Shown: positions 18,250 to 27,494, numbered from the stretch's first letter. The stretch: DNA of 64,000 bases from JAPLNB01 sp964451955 (GCA_964451955.1 CAYVKG010000008.1:1-64000); one strand, 5' to 3'. Translations and numbers: made by a program. The notes: generated from the sequence alone by a model not told the origin.

Positions 18250-19833
18250 GTGAGCGAATCGGAGAGCAAACGCGGGATGGTCTACCTGGTGGGCGCCGGT
18301 CCGGGAGATCCGGGTCTGATAACCGTCCGGGGCAGGGACCTGCTGGAGCGGGCGGAAGTCGTCGTGTTTGACCACTTGGCGAATCCGGCGCTGCTGCGTC
18401 ATTGTCCGAGGGCAGATCTGATATACGTTGGGAAGCAGGCATCGAAGCACGCGATGTCTCAGGGAGAGATCAATCGATTGCTGGTAGAGAAGGGTCTGGC
18501 GGGGCAGCTCGTGGTGCGGTTGAAGGGAGGGGACCCGTTTGTATTTGGACGTGGCGGAGAAGAGTGCGAGGCGTTGGCGGCGGCCGGGGTGGGGTTTGAG
18601 GTGGTGCCAGGGATCACGTCGGCGATCGCGGGACCGGCCTATGCGGGGATTCCGGTAACGCACCGGGATTTCAATTCCAGTTATACGTTGGTGACCGGGC
18701 ACGAGAAGGAGGCGGACTATCAGGACCCGGCGGCGCGGGAGCGTGGAACGGGGGCTGCGAGCGATGTTGACTGGAGCGTTCTGGCGAAGCTGCCGTGTCT
18801 GGCGTTTTACATGGGGGTGAAGTCGTTGCCGTCCATCTGCAGGAGGCTGATGGAGAACGGGATGTCCGGTGAGATGCCGGCGGCGACCATTCAATGGGGC
18901 ACCACGTCGCGCCAGCGGACGGTGGTGGGGACGGTGTCGACACTGGCGCGGAAGGTTGAAGAGGCGGGAATCTCGCCGCCTGCGATGACGATTATCGGGC
19001 GTGTGGTGGAGCTTCGGGAGACGATGAACTGGTTTGAGAAGCGACCGCTGTTCGGCCAGACGATTGTGGTTACGCGCACCCGGCAGCAGGCGAGCAGTCT
19101 GGCCAAGGGTCTGGAGGACCTGGGGGCGCGAGTGATGGAGGCTCCGACGATTGAGCTCGAGCCGGCGTGCGATGCCGCGGTGGTGGATGAGGCATTGCGG
19201 ATGGCGGGGACGTTTGACTGGATTGTGTTCACCAGCCAAAACGGTGTGGCGTTTGCGAAGCAGCGGCTGCGGGAGTCGGGGGTGGATGTGCGGGCGTTCG
19301 GGGGCGCCAAGATCGCGGCGATTGGCCAGGCGACAGCGGATGCGATCCGAGAGCAGCTTTGCCTGAAGGTGGACCTGTGCCCCGAGGAGTTTGTGGCCGA
19401 CGCGTTGGCGGGAGAGTTGTTGAGAAGGGGGGAGATACGTGGGCGGCGTTTTCTGATGTTGCGAGCGGACATTGCGAGGCCGATCTTGCGCCAGAAGCTG
19501 GCGGAGGGGGGGGCGAGCGAGGTGCGCGACGTGGCGATTTACCAGACCAAGCCGGCCACGTCACTTTCGCCGGCGCTGGTGGAGGCATTAAGCGGGGGGC
19601 AGGTGCAATGGGTAACCTTTACGAGCAGTAGCACGGCGAGAAACTTCGCGAAGCTGCTTGGGGCGGACTATCTGAGCCGGCTGTCGGGCGTGAAGATCGC
19701 GAGCATTGGTCCGATAACGACAGGGTCGCGGAGAGAATTGGAGCTGGTTCCGACGGTGGAGGCGAAGACTTACACGATCGAGGGTCTTATTGACGCTCTC
19801 GTCGCTGGTGCGCGAGGCGGAAGGTCTTCCTGA
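18250..19833 (+). CDS. cobA-hemD: Fused uroporphyrinogen-III C-methyltransferase / uroporphyrinogen-III synthase
   Basis: The GTG at 18250 has AAAGGA (18239-18244) at 5 nt. This 527-residue protein fuses two tetrapyrrole enzymes. Residues about 8-265 are SUMT/CobA (GAGPGDPGLIT, VVRLKGGDPFVFGRGGEE, PGITSA, GIPVTHR, YMGVKSLP), which methylates uroporphyrinogen III to precorrin-2 for siroheme or cobalamin. Residues about 270-525 are HemD (FGQTIVVTRTRQQASSL, DWIVFTSQNGV, AAIGQATADAI, WVTFTSSSTARNF), which makes uroporphyrinogen III. Such fusions are well known in bacteria. Its last 47 bp overlap a convergent small gene. Confidence 0.93.
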   Translation: MSESESKRGMVYLVGAGPGDPGLITVRGRDLLERAEVVVFDHLANPALLRHCPRADLIYVGKQASKHAMSQGEINRLLVEKGLAGQLVVRLKGGDPFVFGRGGEECEALAAAGVGFEVVPGITSAIAGPAYAGIPVTHRDFNSSYTLVTGHEKEADYQDPAARERGTGAASDVDWSVLAKLPCLAFYMGVKSLPSICRRLMENGMSGEMPAATIQWGTTSRQRTVVGTVSTLARKVEEAGISPPAMTIIGRVVELRETMNWFEKRPLFGQTIVVTRTRQQASSLAKGLEDLGARVMEAPTIELEPACDAAVVDEALRMAGTFDWIVFTSQNGVAFAKQRLRESGVDVRAFGGAKIAAIGQATADAIREQLCLKVDLCPEEFVADALAGELLRRGEIRGRRFLMLRADIARPILRQKLAEGGASEVRDVAIYQTKPATSLSPALVEALSGGQVQWVTFTSSSTARNFAKLLGADYLSRLSGVKIASIGPITTGSRRELELVPTVEAKTYTIEGLIDALVAGARGGRSS

Positions 19834-20104
19834 GGGCCTGGCGAATGGGGAAGTACTCGATGCAGACTTCGACGTCGCCGCGGAGAGAGATGGCGACAAG
19901 CACGAGCAAGGCGACGAGCGCGGCCAAGTGGGGGGCCAATTGCTGGAGTTCGCTGGTTGCGCAGATTTGGGTGGAGAGGGTGAGTGAGGAGAAGGCCGCA
20001 CTGCCGAAGGCGGTTGCCGGGCAGGCGAGCCAGGCGGCGAAAGCGCCGAGGGCTGCAAAGAGCAGGTGACGGAGACGGCGGGGCGGTTGAGCGTCTATTG
20101 ACAT
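19787..20104 (-). CDS. Small two-span membrane protein
   Basis: The ATG at 20104 has GGAG 6 nt upstream. The 105-residue protein starts with an Arg-rich stretch (QPPRRLRHLLFAALG), has two hydrophobic spans (LLFAALGAFAAWLACPATAF and LAALVALLVLVAISL) and a basic C-terminus (RKTFRLAHQRRERQ). Its last 47 bp overlap the 3' end of the hemD-containing gene on the other strand, which is a little unusual and lowers confidence. No family is recognised. Confidence 0.55.
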   Translation of the reverse strand: MSIDAQPPRRLRHLLFAALGAFAAWLACPATAFGSAAFSSLTLSTQICATSELQQLAPHLAALVALLVLVAISLRGDVEVCIEYFPIRQALRKTFRLAHQRRERQ

Positions 20105-20217
20105 CGGTTTCTCCGAGGAAATCTCCAATTCAGGTGGGCGAAAGTCAAGCGTCGGAGGCGTGAGGGAGGCGGAAGTGACCGGCTGGTGGTCGATTGAGAG
20201 CGACCTATAATGGAGCG

Positions 20218-20418
20218 ATGCGTTATTGGTTGGGACGATTGGCGTTTTCGCTGCTGATTGTAGGGGCGGCCGTGGGGTGGGAGACCTATCGCGCGATGAC
20301 CTTGCCGGGCGGTTTGGCGGCATGGCGCGTGTGGATTCAGTTTGGTTTGGCGGGGGTCTTAATCGGGTGTGGGGTATGGGGGATGGTGATGCGGCATGGC
20401 GGGAATAAGGGGGATTGA
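20218..20418 (+). CDS. Small membrane protein
   Basis: A 66-residue protein with two hydrophobic spans (WLGRLAFSLLIVGAAVGW and IQFGLAGVLIGCGVWGMVM) and a charged end. The sequence TATAAT lies at 20206-20211, 7 nt before the ATG, and no normal Shine-Dalgarno is present, so this could be a near-leaderless transcript, but the -35 region is not convincing. Function unknown. Confidence 0.5.
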   Translation: MRYWLGRLAFSLLIVGAAVGWETYRAMTLPGGLAAWRVWIQFGLAGVLIGCGVWGMVMRHGGNKGD

Positions 20419-20497
20419 AGTCAGATAGGCTAAATATCTGAGCGATGCGCGGCCGATAATACCCAGTGTGTCGGGGCGGGTGTTGTAGAGGTGTGTT

Positions 20498-20722
20498 ATG
20501 TCCCCAGTCGCCCGACGACAGTTCCGCCAGAACCTCGACGTGATTGAGAGGTTTTCCGCGAGCTACGGCCGAGAGTTTGCGTCGCTGATTCGCGAACTCA
20601 ACGCCGATCCGACCCCGCAAACGGGTCGCCGATCGTTGCGAATGTGTGTTGAGGCGGTAAATATGCTATTGGACACGCAGAAGCAGTTGGCGGCGGCGTT
20701 GCGGTCGATGAATGAGGTTTAG
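20498..20722 (+). CDS. Small helical protein of unknown function
   Basis: A 74-residue, mostly helical and hydrophilic protein (NLDVIERFSASYGREFASLI, VEAVNMLLDTQKQLAAALRS). It has a weak AGGTG-type ribosome-binding site. There is no signal peptide or membrane span. No homology is apparent to me. It lies between two small-gene regions and may be a lineage-specific cytoplasmic protein. Confidence 0.5.
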   Translation: MSPVARRQFRQNLDVIERFSASYGREFASLIRELNADPTPQTGRRSLRMCVEAVNMLLDTQKQLAAALRSMNEV

Positions 20723-20831
20723 GCGGTCATCGGCATGGTTTGAGCGGGCAGGGAGGGGGTTTTTCTTGACATGATGGGTGGGGCGGCTTAGCGTGACCGT
20801 CGGCAAGTGCGGGGCGCATGGCGGAGGCATT

Positions 20832-21791
20832 ATGGTCGCGCATTTACCGTTGCGCATTGTTGGGGTGGCGGTTGTTCTGGCGATATGGAGTCCGTGGTGG
20901 TTACGGGCGGCTGAGGAAGGCGAGGCGGGGAAGCGGGGAGAACTCGACGTGGTGATCACCACGCGATTGAGCACGACGAAGGAGCATGTTGCGGCGTACC
21001 GGGAGGCGATGCAGAAGAGCGTGCAGAAGGCGTTCGGCAGCCTGAATCCGGTGATCTACGGGGCGGAGCAGAAGCCCGTTGACGGCACCGCGCGGTTTCG
21101 GCTGGTTGTGGATCATCGGGGGCTGGTGACGGTGGGGGATGCGATGATTCCGGTGCGGCACCGGAATCCCGGGGAGCCGGACCGGGTGAGCTGGCAGGTG
21201 CAGGCGTCGCAAGAGGGGGAGATCGTGTTCCGGTTTATGGAATGGGATGGTGCGGGATACAAACGGCTTGGCGAGTGGTCTATTCCGGCTTCTGAGGGCG
21301 CTGCGGCCGGGCGGATCGAAGTGGCCAGAGAAGAGGTTGCGGCGGGGCGCGCGATTCCGCGGGAACCACCAATGCCCGTGGACGAGGCCAGGATCAAGGC
21401 ATTGGAGAAGCTCAAGCCTCGCGACCTGGGGCTGGCGTTACTGGATGGCTTTTTGCGGGTGGAACTGCTGCGCGCGGACGCAAGGGAGGACGGGGACCGT
21501 GTGAAGGGAGCGGCGGAGGTTGCGCTGACAAACCTGTCCCCGTGGCCTGTGACCAAGGCGATGGTGATGGTGGAGTGGGCGGTGGGGCCCCGTGAGGCCC
21601 TGCGGATCATGTTTGAGCAGCGGTTTGATAAGGGTCTGATGACCCGGCAGAACGCGGTGTTTTCCGGAGAGGGGTGGACGGCGCAGGCCGATCCAAATTA
21701 CCTGCGACAGGGTCGCGTGGTGTCGGCGGATTTCGCGCCGGCGCCCCCGAGGCGGGTGGGCGTTCTTGAGCCGGCAGGGAAACCGAGATGA
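20832..21791 (+). CDS. Secreted protein of unknown function
   Basis: The ATG at 20832 has a GGAGG ribosome-binding site and gives a signal peptide (IVGVAVVLAIWSPWWLRAAEE). The 319-residue protein has a mixed alpha/beta domain: VVITTRLSTTKEHVAAYREAM, then FRLVVDHRGLVTVGDAMIPV and a C-terminal beta-rich portion (ALTNLSPWPVTKAMVMVEWAV) that looks like an immunoglobulin-like fold with a DUF-type comparison of wild-type side chains. There is no catalytic motif. It converges with the thioredoxin gene across a strong hairpin. Confidence 0.65.
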   Translation: MVAHLPLRIVGVAVVLAIWSPWWLRAAEEGEAGKRGELDVVITTRLSTTKEHVAAYREAMQKSVQKAFGSLNPVIYGAEQKPVDGTARFRLVVDHRGLVTVGDAMIPVRHRNPGEPDRVSWQVQASQEGEIVFRFMEWDGAGYKRLGEWSIPASEGAAAGRIEVAREEVAAGRAIPREPPMPVDEARIKALEKLKPRDLGLALLDGFLRVELLRADAREDGDRVKGAAEVALTNLSPWPVTKAMVMVEWAVGPREALRIMFEQRFDKGLMTRQNAVFSGEGWTAQADPNYLRQGRVVSADFAPAPPRRVGVLEPAGKPR

Positions 21792-21798
21792 AAGAGAG

Positions 21799-21821
21799 GC
21801 CCGGGAACGCAGTTCCCGGGC
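21799..21821. terminator. Bidirectional terminator-like hairpin between convergent genes
   Basis: A perfect 10-bp inverted repeat, GCCCGGGAAC (21799-21808) and GTTCCCGGGC (21812-21821), has a 3-nt loop. It sits between the stop of the secreted protein (21791) and the stop of the thioredoxin gene (21853). On the minus strand the stem is followed by a pyrimidine-rich stretch (CTCTCTTTC); on the plus strand there is no T run. It probably stops transcription of the minus-strand gene and perhaps both. Confidence 0.65.
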
Positions 21822-21852
21822 GCCTACCTCAATTCACACCGATAGCTATTCA

Positions 21853-22410
21853 CTACGCAGCGGGCTTGGCTGCTTTGAGGGCGGCTTCGATGGCCTGGTC
21901 GAGTTGCTTGGCGCTCTCGTCGCCGCCGAAGCCGACGAAGACGTTCTTAATGACGCCATCGTGGCCTACGATGACGGTGGTGGGGATGCCGCGGACGAGA
22001 TAGGCCTTCATCGTTTCGCCGGTGGTGTCCATGGGGACGGAGAAGGAGTATTTGTTTTCCTTCATGAAGGGTTCGATCTTGTCCTTGGTTTCGCGGGCGT
22101 TGACGGCGAAGACCTTGAGGCCTTTCTTGGCCAGTTCCTCGTTGACGCTGATGGCTTGGAGGTGAGGGAGCGACTTGCGGCACGGGGGGCACCAGGTTGC
22201 CCAGAAATCAACGACGACGACGCTTCCCTTGAGGGCGGAGAGCTTCACTTCCTGGTTGTCCAGTGTCTTCAGGGTGAAGTCGGGCGCGGGTTTGCCGACC
22301 AGGCTGGTCGGGTCTTGCCCGGATTGGGCGGCGTTGCTTCTGAGAATAAACACCGCAAGTGCAGCAACAGCGACGAGGCCGGTGGTAGTAAGTAAGCGGC
22401 GGTTTGGCAT
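21853..22410 (-). CDS. TlpA/ResA-like periplasmic thioredoxin
   Basis: A 185-residue protein with an N-terminal signal/anchor (LVAVAALAVFILRSNAAQS) and a TlpA-family thioredoxin domain: KPAPDFTLKTLDNQEV, then VVVDFWATWCPPCRKSLPHL with the active-site WCPPC, the cis-proline region RGIPTTVIVGHDG and a C-terminal helix. It probably reduces disulfides in periplasmic proteins such as apocytochromes. The start at 22410 has GGAG at 5 nt. A good sigma-70-type promoter is visible at 22459-22487. It is divergent from the NamZ fusion gene. Confidence 0.9.
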   Translation of the reverse strand: MPNRRLLTTTGLVAVAALAVFILRSNAAQSGQDPTSLVGKPAPDFTLKTLDNQEVKLSALKGSVVVVDFWATWCPPCRKSLPHLQAISVNEELAKKGLKVFAVNARETKDKIEPFMKENKYSFSVPMDTTGETMKAYLVRGIPTTVIVGHDGVIKNVFVGFGGDESAKQLDQAIEAALKAAKPAA

Positions 22411-22458
22411 ATTGGCTCCGTGATGGTAAGACGCACTGCAAATCTCAAACCCTGATAA

Positions 22459-22487
22459 ATTGTAGGCTACGCGAACACAAACGGCAA
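22459..22487 (-). promoter_or_regulatory. Sigma-70-like promoter of the TlpA-type thioredoxin gene
   Basis: On the minus strand a -35 element TTGCCG (22487-22482) and a -10 element TACAAT (22464-22459) are separated by exactly 17 nt. The predicted start of transcription near 22452 leaves about 40 nt of leader before the ATG at 22410. The spacing and elements are near consensus. Confidence 0.6.
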
Positions 22488-22618
22488 CGACCGGTGTACA
22501 GCTGAGTCTGCCCTGCCGACAATGGACTTCGCCGAGTGGCCGGCGTTGGTTTGTTAACACGTCGTGGCAAAAGAGGATTGTCAAGTCCGGGATAGCGGAT
22601 GATCCAAAGGAGACGACA

Positions 22619-24985
22619 TTGACATTTCGATCGCTGAGTGTCGGTGGCAGGCGGATGGCGCTCTCGTTGCTGCTGGTGTGCTGCTCGTGTGCGGGACCAC
22701 GAGGCATGTTGCTGGCGGCGGACGTGTCACTTGATCCGCGACGCATGGTGGCGGTGGATGAGGCGATCCGGGGCGCAATCGATCGAGGGCAGATTCCCGG
22801 GGCGGTGTTGGTTGTCGGGCGGGGAGACGCGGTTCTGTACGAGAAAGCCTATGGGAATCGCTCGGTGGAGCCGGCGGTGGTGCCTATGACGACGGACACG
22901 GTTTTTGACCTGGCATCGCTTTCTAAGCCGGTGGGGTGTGCGACGTCCATCATGCTTCTGGCGGAGCGAGGCCAATTGAGCTTGGGGGACCCGGTGTCGA
23001 AATACATTCCGGCGTTCGCATCGAACGGCAAGGAGCGGATCACGATTGAGCAGTTGTTGCTGCACCAGGGTGGTCTGATTCCGGACAATCCGATGTCGGA
23101 CTATCGCCAAGGCGCGGAGGCGGCATTGGCAAACGTGTATGCGCTGAAGCCTCAGAAGACCCCGGGGCAGACGTTCTGGTACAGCGATGTGGGGTACATC
23201 GTGCTGGGGCGGATTGTGCAGGCGGTGGACGGGCGGCCGCTGGAGAAGTTCGCCAAGGAGGAGATCTTCGAGCCGTCGGGTATGCACGACACAGCCTACA
23301 ATCCCCCGGACGCGATTAAGGCCCGGTGCGCGCCGACTGAAAAGCGGGAGGGGCGTTGGATGGTGGGGGAGGTGCATGATCCGCGGGCGTATGCCTTGGG
23401 AGGTGCCGCAGGGCATGCGGGTGTCTTCAGCACAGCGGCGGATCTGTCGCGATTCTGCCGAATGATCCTGGGACAGGGGCGGATTGACGGAAGGCGGGTG
23501 CTGGCAGAGCAAACCGTGCGGCAGATGATCCAGCCGCGGAGTCTGCCGGACGGCACGAACTGGCGGACCTACGGCTTTGACGTTGACACCGCCTATTCGT
23601 CGTGTCGGGGCGAACGATTTGAGCGGGGCGCGACCTTTGGGCATACGGGTTTTACGGGGACTTCGTTCTGGATGGACCCCAAGCACGGATGCTACGTGAT
23701 TCTGCTCACGAATTCGGTGCACCCGGATGGGAAGGGAAGCGTTCTGGCATTGCGGCGGCGCGTGGCGACGCTGGTCGCTCAGGCCATGCTCGGGCCGGGG
23801 GCGGGCGCGTCGGTGGCAGCCGTACTGGGCGCGCCCATGGAGGCACCGAAGAACGGCGAGGTGCTTTGCGGGGTGGATGTGCTCAAACGAGAGAAATTCA
23901 AGGCGATCGAAGGGCGCAAGTTGGCGATCATCACGAACCACAGTGGCCGTGATCGAGAGGGGAACCGGACGATTGACCTCTTGGCGTCGGCGAAGGGTGT
24001 GACGGTGGTGAAGCTATGGTCGCCGGAGCATGGGCTTTATGGCGTGCTCGATGAGCAAGTGGCGAACACCGTTGACCCGAAGACGGGTCTGAAGGTGTAT
24101 AGCCTGTACGGACAGACAAAGCGACCGACGGCGGAGATGCTCGAGGGAGTGGACACGATCGTGTACGACATCCAGGACGTGGGGGCCCGATTCTACACGT
24201 ACATTTCAACTCTGGGGTACTGTATGGAGGCGGCGGCGAAGGACAAGCTTCGGATGGTGGTGCTGGATCGGCCGAACCCGATCACCGGCCTGCTGGTGGA
24301 CGGGCCGGTGGCGGACAAGGAGAGCCTGGGTTTCACGGCCTATTGCCAGATGCCGGTGACGCACGGCATGACAATCGGCGAGTTGGCGATGTATTATAAC
24401 AAAGAACTGGGGGTCAATTGCGACCTGCAAGTGGTCCCGATGGAGGGGTGGGATCGAACCATGTGGTTTGACGAAACGGGGCTGACGTGGGTGAATCCTT
24501 CCCCAAACATGCGGAATTTGACGCAGGCGCTGCTTTATCCCGGGGTGTGTCTGCTGGAGGCCTGCAATATTTCGGTGGGGCGGGGGACGGATCAGCCGTT
24601 TGAGACTCTGGGTGCGCCTTGGATTGACGGGCGGAAACTGGCGACGGCCCTGAACCGAATGGGATTGCCGGGCCTGCGATTTGTACCCGTGGAGTTCACG
24701 CCGAAGTCGAGCAAGTTTGCGGGGGAAGCATGTGAGGGGGTGTTCATGGTTGTGACGGATCGCAATGCGGTTGAACCGGTTCGGGCGGGGATTGTGATGG
24801 CGTGGCAGCTGAAGAGACTGTTTGGGGAGGCGTTTGAGTTTTCCGGAGTGAATCGGCTGCTCGTGAGCAAGGGGACAATGGAGTCGCTTGGGGATGTTGA
24901 GAACCCGGCAAACGTGCCGATGACGTGGAAGACGCCGCTGGAGCAGTTCAAAGATGCTCGTGAGAAGTATCTGATCTACCGGTGA
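22619..24985 (+). CDS. Fused serine beta-lactamase-like hydrolase (AmiE-like) and NamZ exo-N-acetylmuramidase (DUF1343)
   Basis: The TTG at 22619 has AAAGGAG (22606-22612) at 6 nt. The 788-residue secreted protein has a signal peptide with Cys residues (LLLVCCSCAG). Residues about 40-400 are a beta-lactamase-family domain with SxxK (SLSK, 100-103), a YSD (188-190) and HTGFTG; this family includes AmiE, which splits MurNAc from L-Ala. Residues about 415-788 are DUF1343/NamZ (LAIITNHSGRDREGNR, VVKLWSPEHGLYG, DTIVYDIQDVGARFYTY, DRPNPI), an exo-beta-N-acetylmuramidase. In Bacillus subtilis these are separate adjacent genes; here they are one polypeptide. The amidase role of the first domain is inferred. 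Confidence 0.9.
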   Translation: MTFRSLSVGGRRMALSLLLVCCSCAGPRGMLLAADVSLDPRRMVAVDEAIRGAIDRGQIPGAVLVVGRGDAVLYEKAYGNRSVEPAVVPMTTDTVFDLASLSKPVGCATSIMLLAERGQLSLGDPVSKYIPAFASNGKERITIEQLLLHQGGLIPDNPMSDYRQGAEAALANVYALKPQKTPGQTFWYSDVGYIVLGRIVQAVDGRPLEKFAKEEIFEPSGMHDTAYNPPDAIKARCAPTEKREGRWMVGEVHDPRAYALGGAAGHAGVFSTAADLSRFCRMILGQGRIDGRRVLAEQTVRQMIQPRSLPDGTNWRTYGFDVDTAYSSCRGERFERGATFGHTGFTGTSFWMDPKHGCYVILLTNSVHPDGKGSVLALRRRVATLVAQAMLGPGAGASVAAVLGAPMEAPKNGEVLCGVDVLKREKFKAIEGRKLAIITNHSGRDREGNRTIDLLASAKGVTVVKLWSPEHGLYGVLDEQVANTVDPKTGLKVYSLYGQTKRPTAEMLEGVDTIVYDIQDVGARFYTYISTLGYCMEAAAKDKLRMVVLDRPNPITGLLVDGPVADKESLGFTAYCQMPVTHGMTIGELAMYYNKELGVNCDLQVVPMEGWDRTMWFDETGLTWVNPSPNMRNLTQALLYPGVCLLEACNISVGRGTDQPFETLGAPWIDGRKLATALNRMGLPGLRFVPVEFTPKSSKFAGEACEGVFMVVTDRNAVEPVRAGIVMAWQLKRLFGEAFEFSGVNRLLVSKGTMESLGDVENPANVPMTWKTPLEQFKDAREKYLIYR

Positions 24986-24989
24986 TGGC

Positions 24990-26447
24990 CTACTCGTCGG
25001 ATTGGGCGAGGATTCGGCAGGCTTCGTCCTGCAGGAGTTGATACGGCTTCTCGTCCGCCCCGAAGTTGCCGTTATAGATGATGGCAAAGCAGAGCCAGTG
25101 GCCGCGCGAGTTTTGGACGTATCCGGCCATAGAGCAGACGCCGCCTATAAACCCGGTCTTGCCGAGGACTCGGCCTGGCAGGTCGGTCAGGCGTTTGGCG
25201 AGGCTGCCGTCTGTGCCGCAGATGGACAAGCTGTCGCGGAACAAATCGCGGGCGTGGTGCTTTTCCATGGCGACCAGAACGTCGGTAAGCACACGAGCGC
25301 TGACGCGATTGTCGCGGCTGAGGCCGGAGCCGTCGGCGATGACGACGGAGGCGTCTTCCACCCGGTGTTTGCGGAGGAACGCATGGATGGCTCGTCCGCC
25401 GGATTCCCATGATCCCGGGGCGGATCGTCCCTGGTCGGCGTCGAACTGCTGGCCGAGGAGTTTGCAGACGGCTTCGGCAAAGAGGTTCTGGCTCTGCTTG
25501 TTGATGCGAGAGATCGCCTGGGCCAGGGGGGTGTGATGGACAGCGATTACATTGGCTGGCGGTGGGGGGGTGGCGCCGGCGAGCGGCGATGCGGCACGAA
25601 TCGTCGGGCCGGCAATGGTGATGCCGCGGCTGGCCAGATGGGTGCGAAAGGCGTCGGCAAAAAACGCGCCGGGATCGATGACGGGTTTGCTTTCGAGCCT
25701 GGCGGGTCTGTTTGCGGTGCCCGAGATCGTGAAGACGTTGCTGTCGGAGTCGCGGGTGATTTGCGGATTATGGGTATCGGCGGTGAGGCATTGGTTAACG
25801 ATGTGGATGTTGGAGACGGGCGGCATCACTTGAATATTGACTGGCTGGCCGTGGGTGGTGGGTGAGATCGTGATGTCGATGCAGTTGTCGTTGAAATTGA
25901 GTCCTGACACGGGGGCGGCATACCAATCGACAAGAAAGGCCTTGTTCCACGTTGGGTGGACCCGGACTGTGTCGAGGGCGGCATCGTAATAGTAAAGGCC
26001 GCCAGTGAGGTGAGTGATGCGGCGTTTGTGTAGTGCGTCGGCCCAGTCGTCGAAGATCGTGAGGGGAGTTTGACCCAAGGAAGAGGCGAGGCGCGGATCG
26101 CCGGTGCCGGGGTCCCCGGTGCCGATGATCCAAAGGTCGTTGCCGTCGATAGCGAGGTAGGTTTTCAGGGTGTGGTCGGGCCCGAATCGATCAATCGCCG
26201 CGGCGCTGGTGAGGAGCTTGAGGCTGCTGGCGGGCATGAGGGGCTCGTCGGCCCTGACGGCGTAGAGCTCACGGCCGGTCTGCAGGTTGACGACCCTGGC
26301 CGAGCAGAGGGTATCGGTGTCGGCGAGGCGGTTGAGGACCTCCGTGAGCGCTGCGGCGAGTGTTGGCGGAGAGGGGGGTGGCCGGCTTGATGGCCTGCAG
26401 GCGCCGATGAACGCGAGGCAAAGCATGACGGGGACGAAATGGCGCAT
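24990..26447 (-). CDS. dacB: D-alanyl-D-alanine carboxypeptidase/endopeptidase, PBP4 type (S13)
   Basis: The 485-residue lipoprotein (lipobox FIGAC, Cys17) is a low-molecular-mass penicillin-binding protein. It has the serine-acyl motif SSLK (residues 74-77), the SxN motif SQN in NKQSQNLFAEAVC, and KTG in LGKTGFIGG. It trims pentapeptides and cuts D-Ala-meso-DAP cross-links in the periplasm. The insert domain between the motifs is normal for PBP4. It lies 18 bp downstream of the amidase gene on the same strand, so both are one transcript, and it converges within 4 bp of the NamZ fusion. This shows that peptidoglycan is being processed in this organism. Confidence 0.92.
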   Translation of the reverse strand: MRHFVPVMLCLAFIGACRPSSRPPPSPPTLAAALTEVLNRLADTDTLCSARVVNLQTGRELYAVRADEPLMPASSLKLLTSAAAIDRFGPDHTLKTYLAIDGNDLWIIGTGDPGTGDPRLASSLGQTPLTIFDDWADALHKRRITHLTGGLYYYDAALDTVRVHPTWNKAFLVDWYAAPVSGLNFNDNCIDITISPTTHGQPVNIQVMPPVSNIHIVNQCLTADTHNPQITRDSDSNVFTISGTANRPARLESKPVIDPGAFFADAFRTHLASRGITIAGPTIRAASPLAGATPPPPANVIAVHHTPLAQAISRINKQSQNLFAEAVCKLLGQQFDADQGRSAPGSWESGGRAIHAFLRKHRVEDASVVIADGSGLSRDNRVSARVLTDVLVAMEKHHARDLFRDSLSICGTDGSLAKRLTDLPGRVLGKTGFIGGVCSMAGYVQNSRGHWLCFAIIYNGNFGADEKPYQLLQDEACRILAQSDE

Positions 26448-26465
26448 GATGATGGGGGGCCTGAT

Positions 26466-27494
26466 TCAGTTTGTCAGGAGCGAGCGTGCACCATTAACAA
26501 CCAGGTCCCATTGAAACGCGGGGCCGGGGTCAATCTTGTTGGTGGTCAGGTGATAGTGTCCGAGGAGGCCCTGATAGGTCTGCAACTGCTGGTCGGGGAG
26601 CTTGGCGGTGATCAATTGGCCGGAATTATCGCGGGGGTAATCGCATTTGATCTTGGGCAGGACGCGGCAGAGGGTGGCGGTGAGCTTGATGAGGGAATCG
26701 TACTGTTGGGGGGTGAGATCGTACATCCGAAGGGTCTTGCCCTGGACTTGTCCGATGACGGGCTCGGGCCGGATGGGTCTGGCGACGAAGTTAGGTGTGC
26801 GGATGCCGGGTTCTTTGAGCCAATCTGGGAACACGACGCGAACGGCACCGGTTTCGTCGGGCTGATACCATTGCTCCAGGGTCCCGGGTTTGGAATCGGG
26901 GGGGTAAGCGCCGATGTTGGCGATTTCGATGCCGATGGAGCGTGAATTGGCGTCGCCGGCGTGCCAGGCGCGTTCTTTGAGGTCCAGAGTCTGGTAGATG
27001 GTGCCATCGAGGTCGAGCAAAAAATGCACGCTGAGGTTTCGGCGATCGTGGAGGATGTTGAAGCAGTTTCGGCTGGTTCCGGCGGCGTCGTAGTGGATGA
27101 CGAACTGGTCGACCTTGTCCTGGAGGAGCGGAAGGGGCCAGCCGCCGGCCCGGACCTGTTCGGTCTGGTCCTTGGTGAGGACGGATGCGCGGAGGTTGTA
27201 ACGGTTGGGCCATTTGATGTCTCGCGTGGTTTGGGTGGTGGCGGCGAAGGAGGATTGCTCGATGGGCACGAACCGGCGTTCAACGCGATAGGCGTCGTAG
27301 CCTGCCGGGTCGATCCAGAGCACGACGGGGGCGGTGGTGTGGAAGAACTGGCCGCAGACGACGATTTCGTCGCCGATGCGCTGCAGAAGCTGGCCGGGGG
27401 CGTATGGCGTCGGTCTGTGACGGCATCCTGAAAGGAACTTGCCGACCGTCATTGCCGCGAGCAGGACGAACCAGAGAAGCACCGGAGCGTGCAT
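26466..27494 (-). CDS. N-acetylmuramoyl-L-alanine amidase, Amidase_2/AmpD type, secreted lipoprotein-like
   Basis: The start at 27494 gives a signal sequence (VLLWFVLLAAMTVGKFLSGC) with a plausible lipobox Cys. The 342-residue protein has an Amidase_2 zinc domain: DQFVIHYDAAGTSRNCFNIL (His ligand), SVHFLLDLDGTIYQTLDL, ERAWHAGDANSRSIGIEIAN (His and Glu), and a final HYHLTTNKIDPGPAF with the third ligand. It should cut the amide bond between MurNAc and L-Ala of peptidoglycan fragments. It is 18 bp upstream of dacB in the same direction. Confidence 0.88.
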   Translation of the reverse strand: MHAPVLLWFVLLAAMTVGKFLSGCRHRPTPYAPGQLLQRIGDEIVVCGQFFHTTAPVVLWIDPAGYDAYRVERRFVPIEQSSFAATTQTTRDIKWPNRYNLRASVLTKDQTEQVRAGGWPLPLLQDKVDQFVIHYDAAGTSRNCFNILHDRRNLSVHFLLDLDGTIYQTLDLKERAWHAGDANSRSIGIEIANIGAYPPDSKPGTLEQWYQPDETGAVRVVFPDWLKEPGIRTPNFVARPIRPEPVIGQVQGKTLRMYDLTPQQYDSLIKLTATLCRVLPKIKCDYPRDNSGQLITAKLPDQQLQTYQGLLGHYHLTTNKIDPGPAFQWDLVVNGARSLLTN

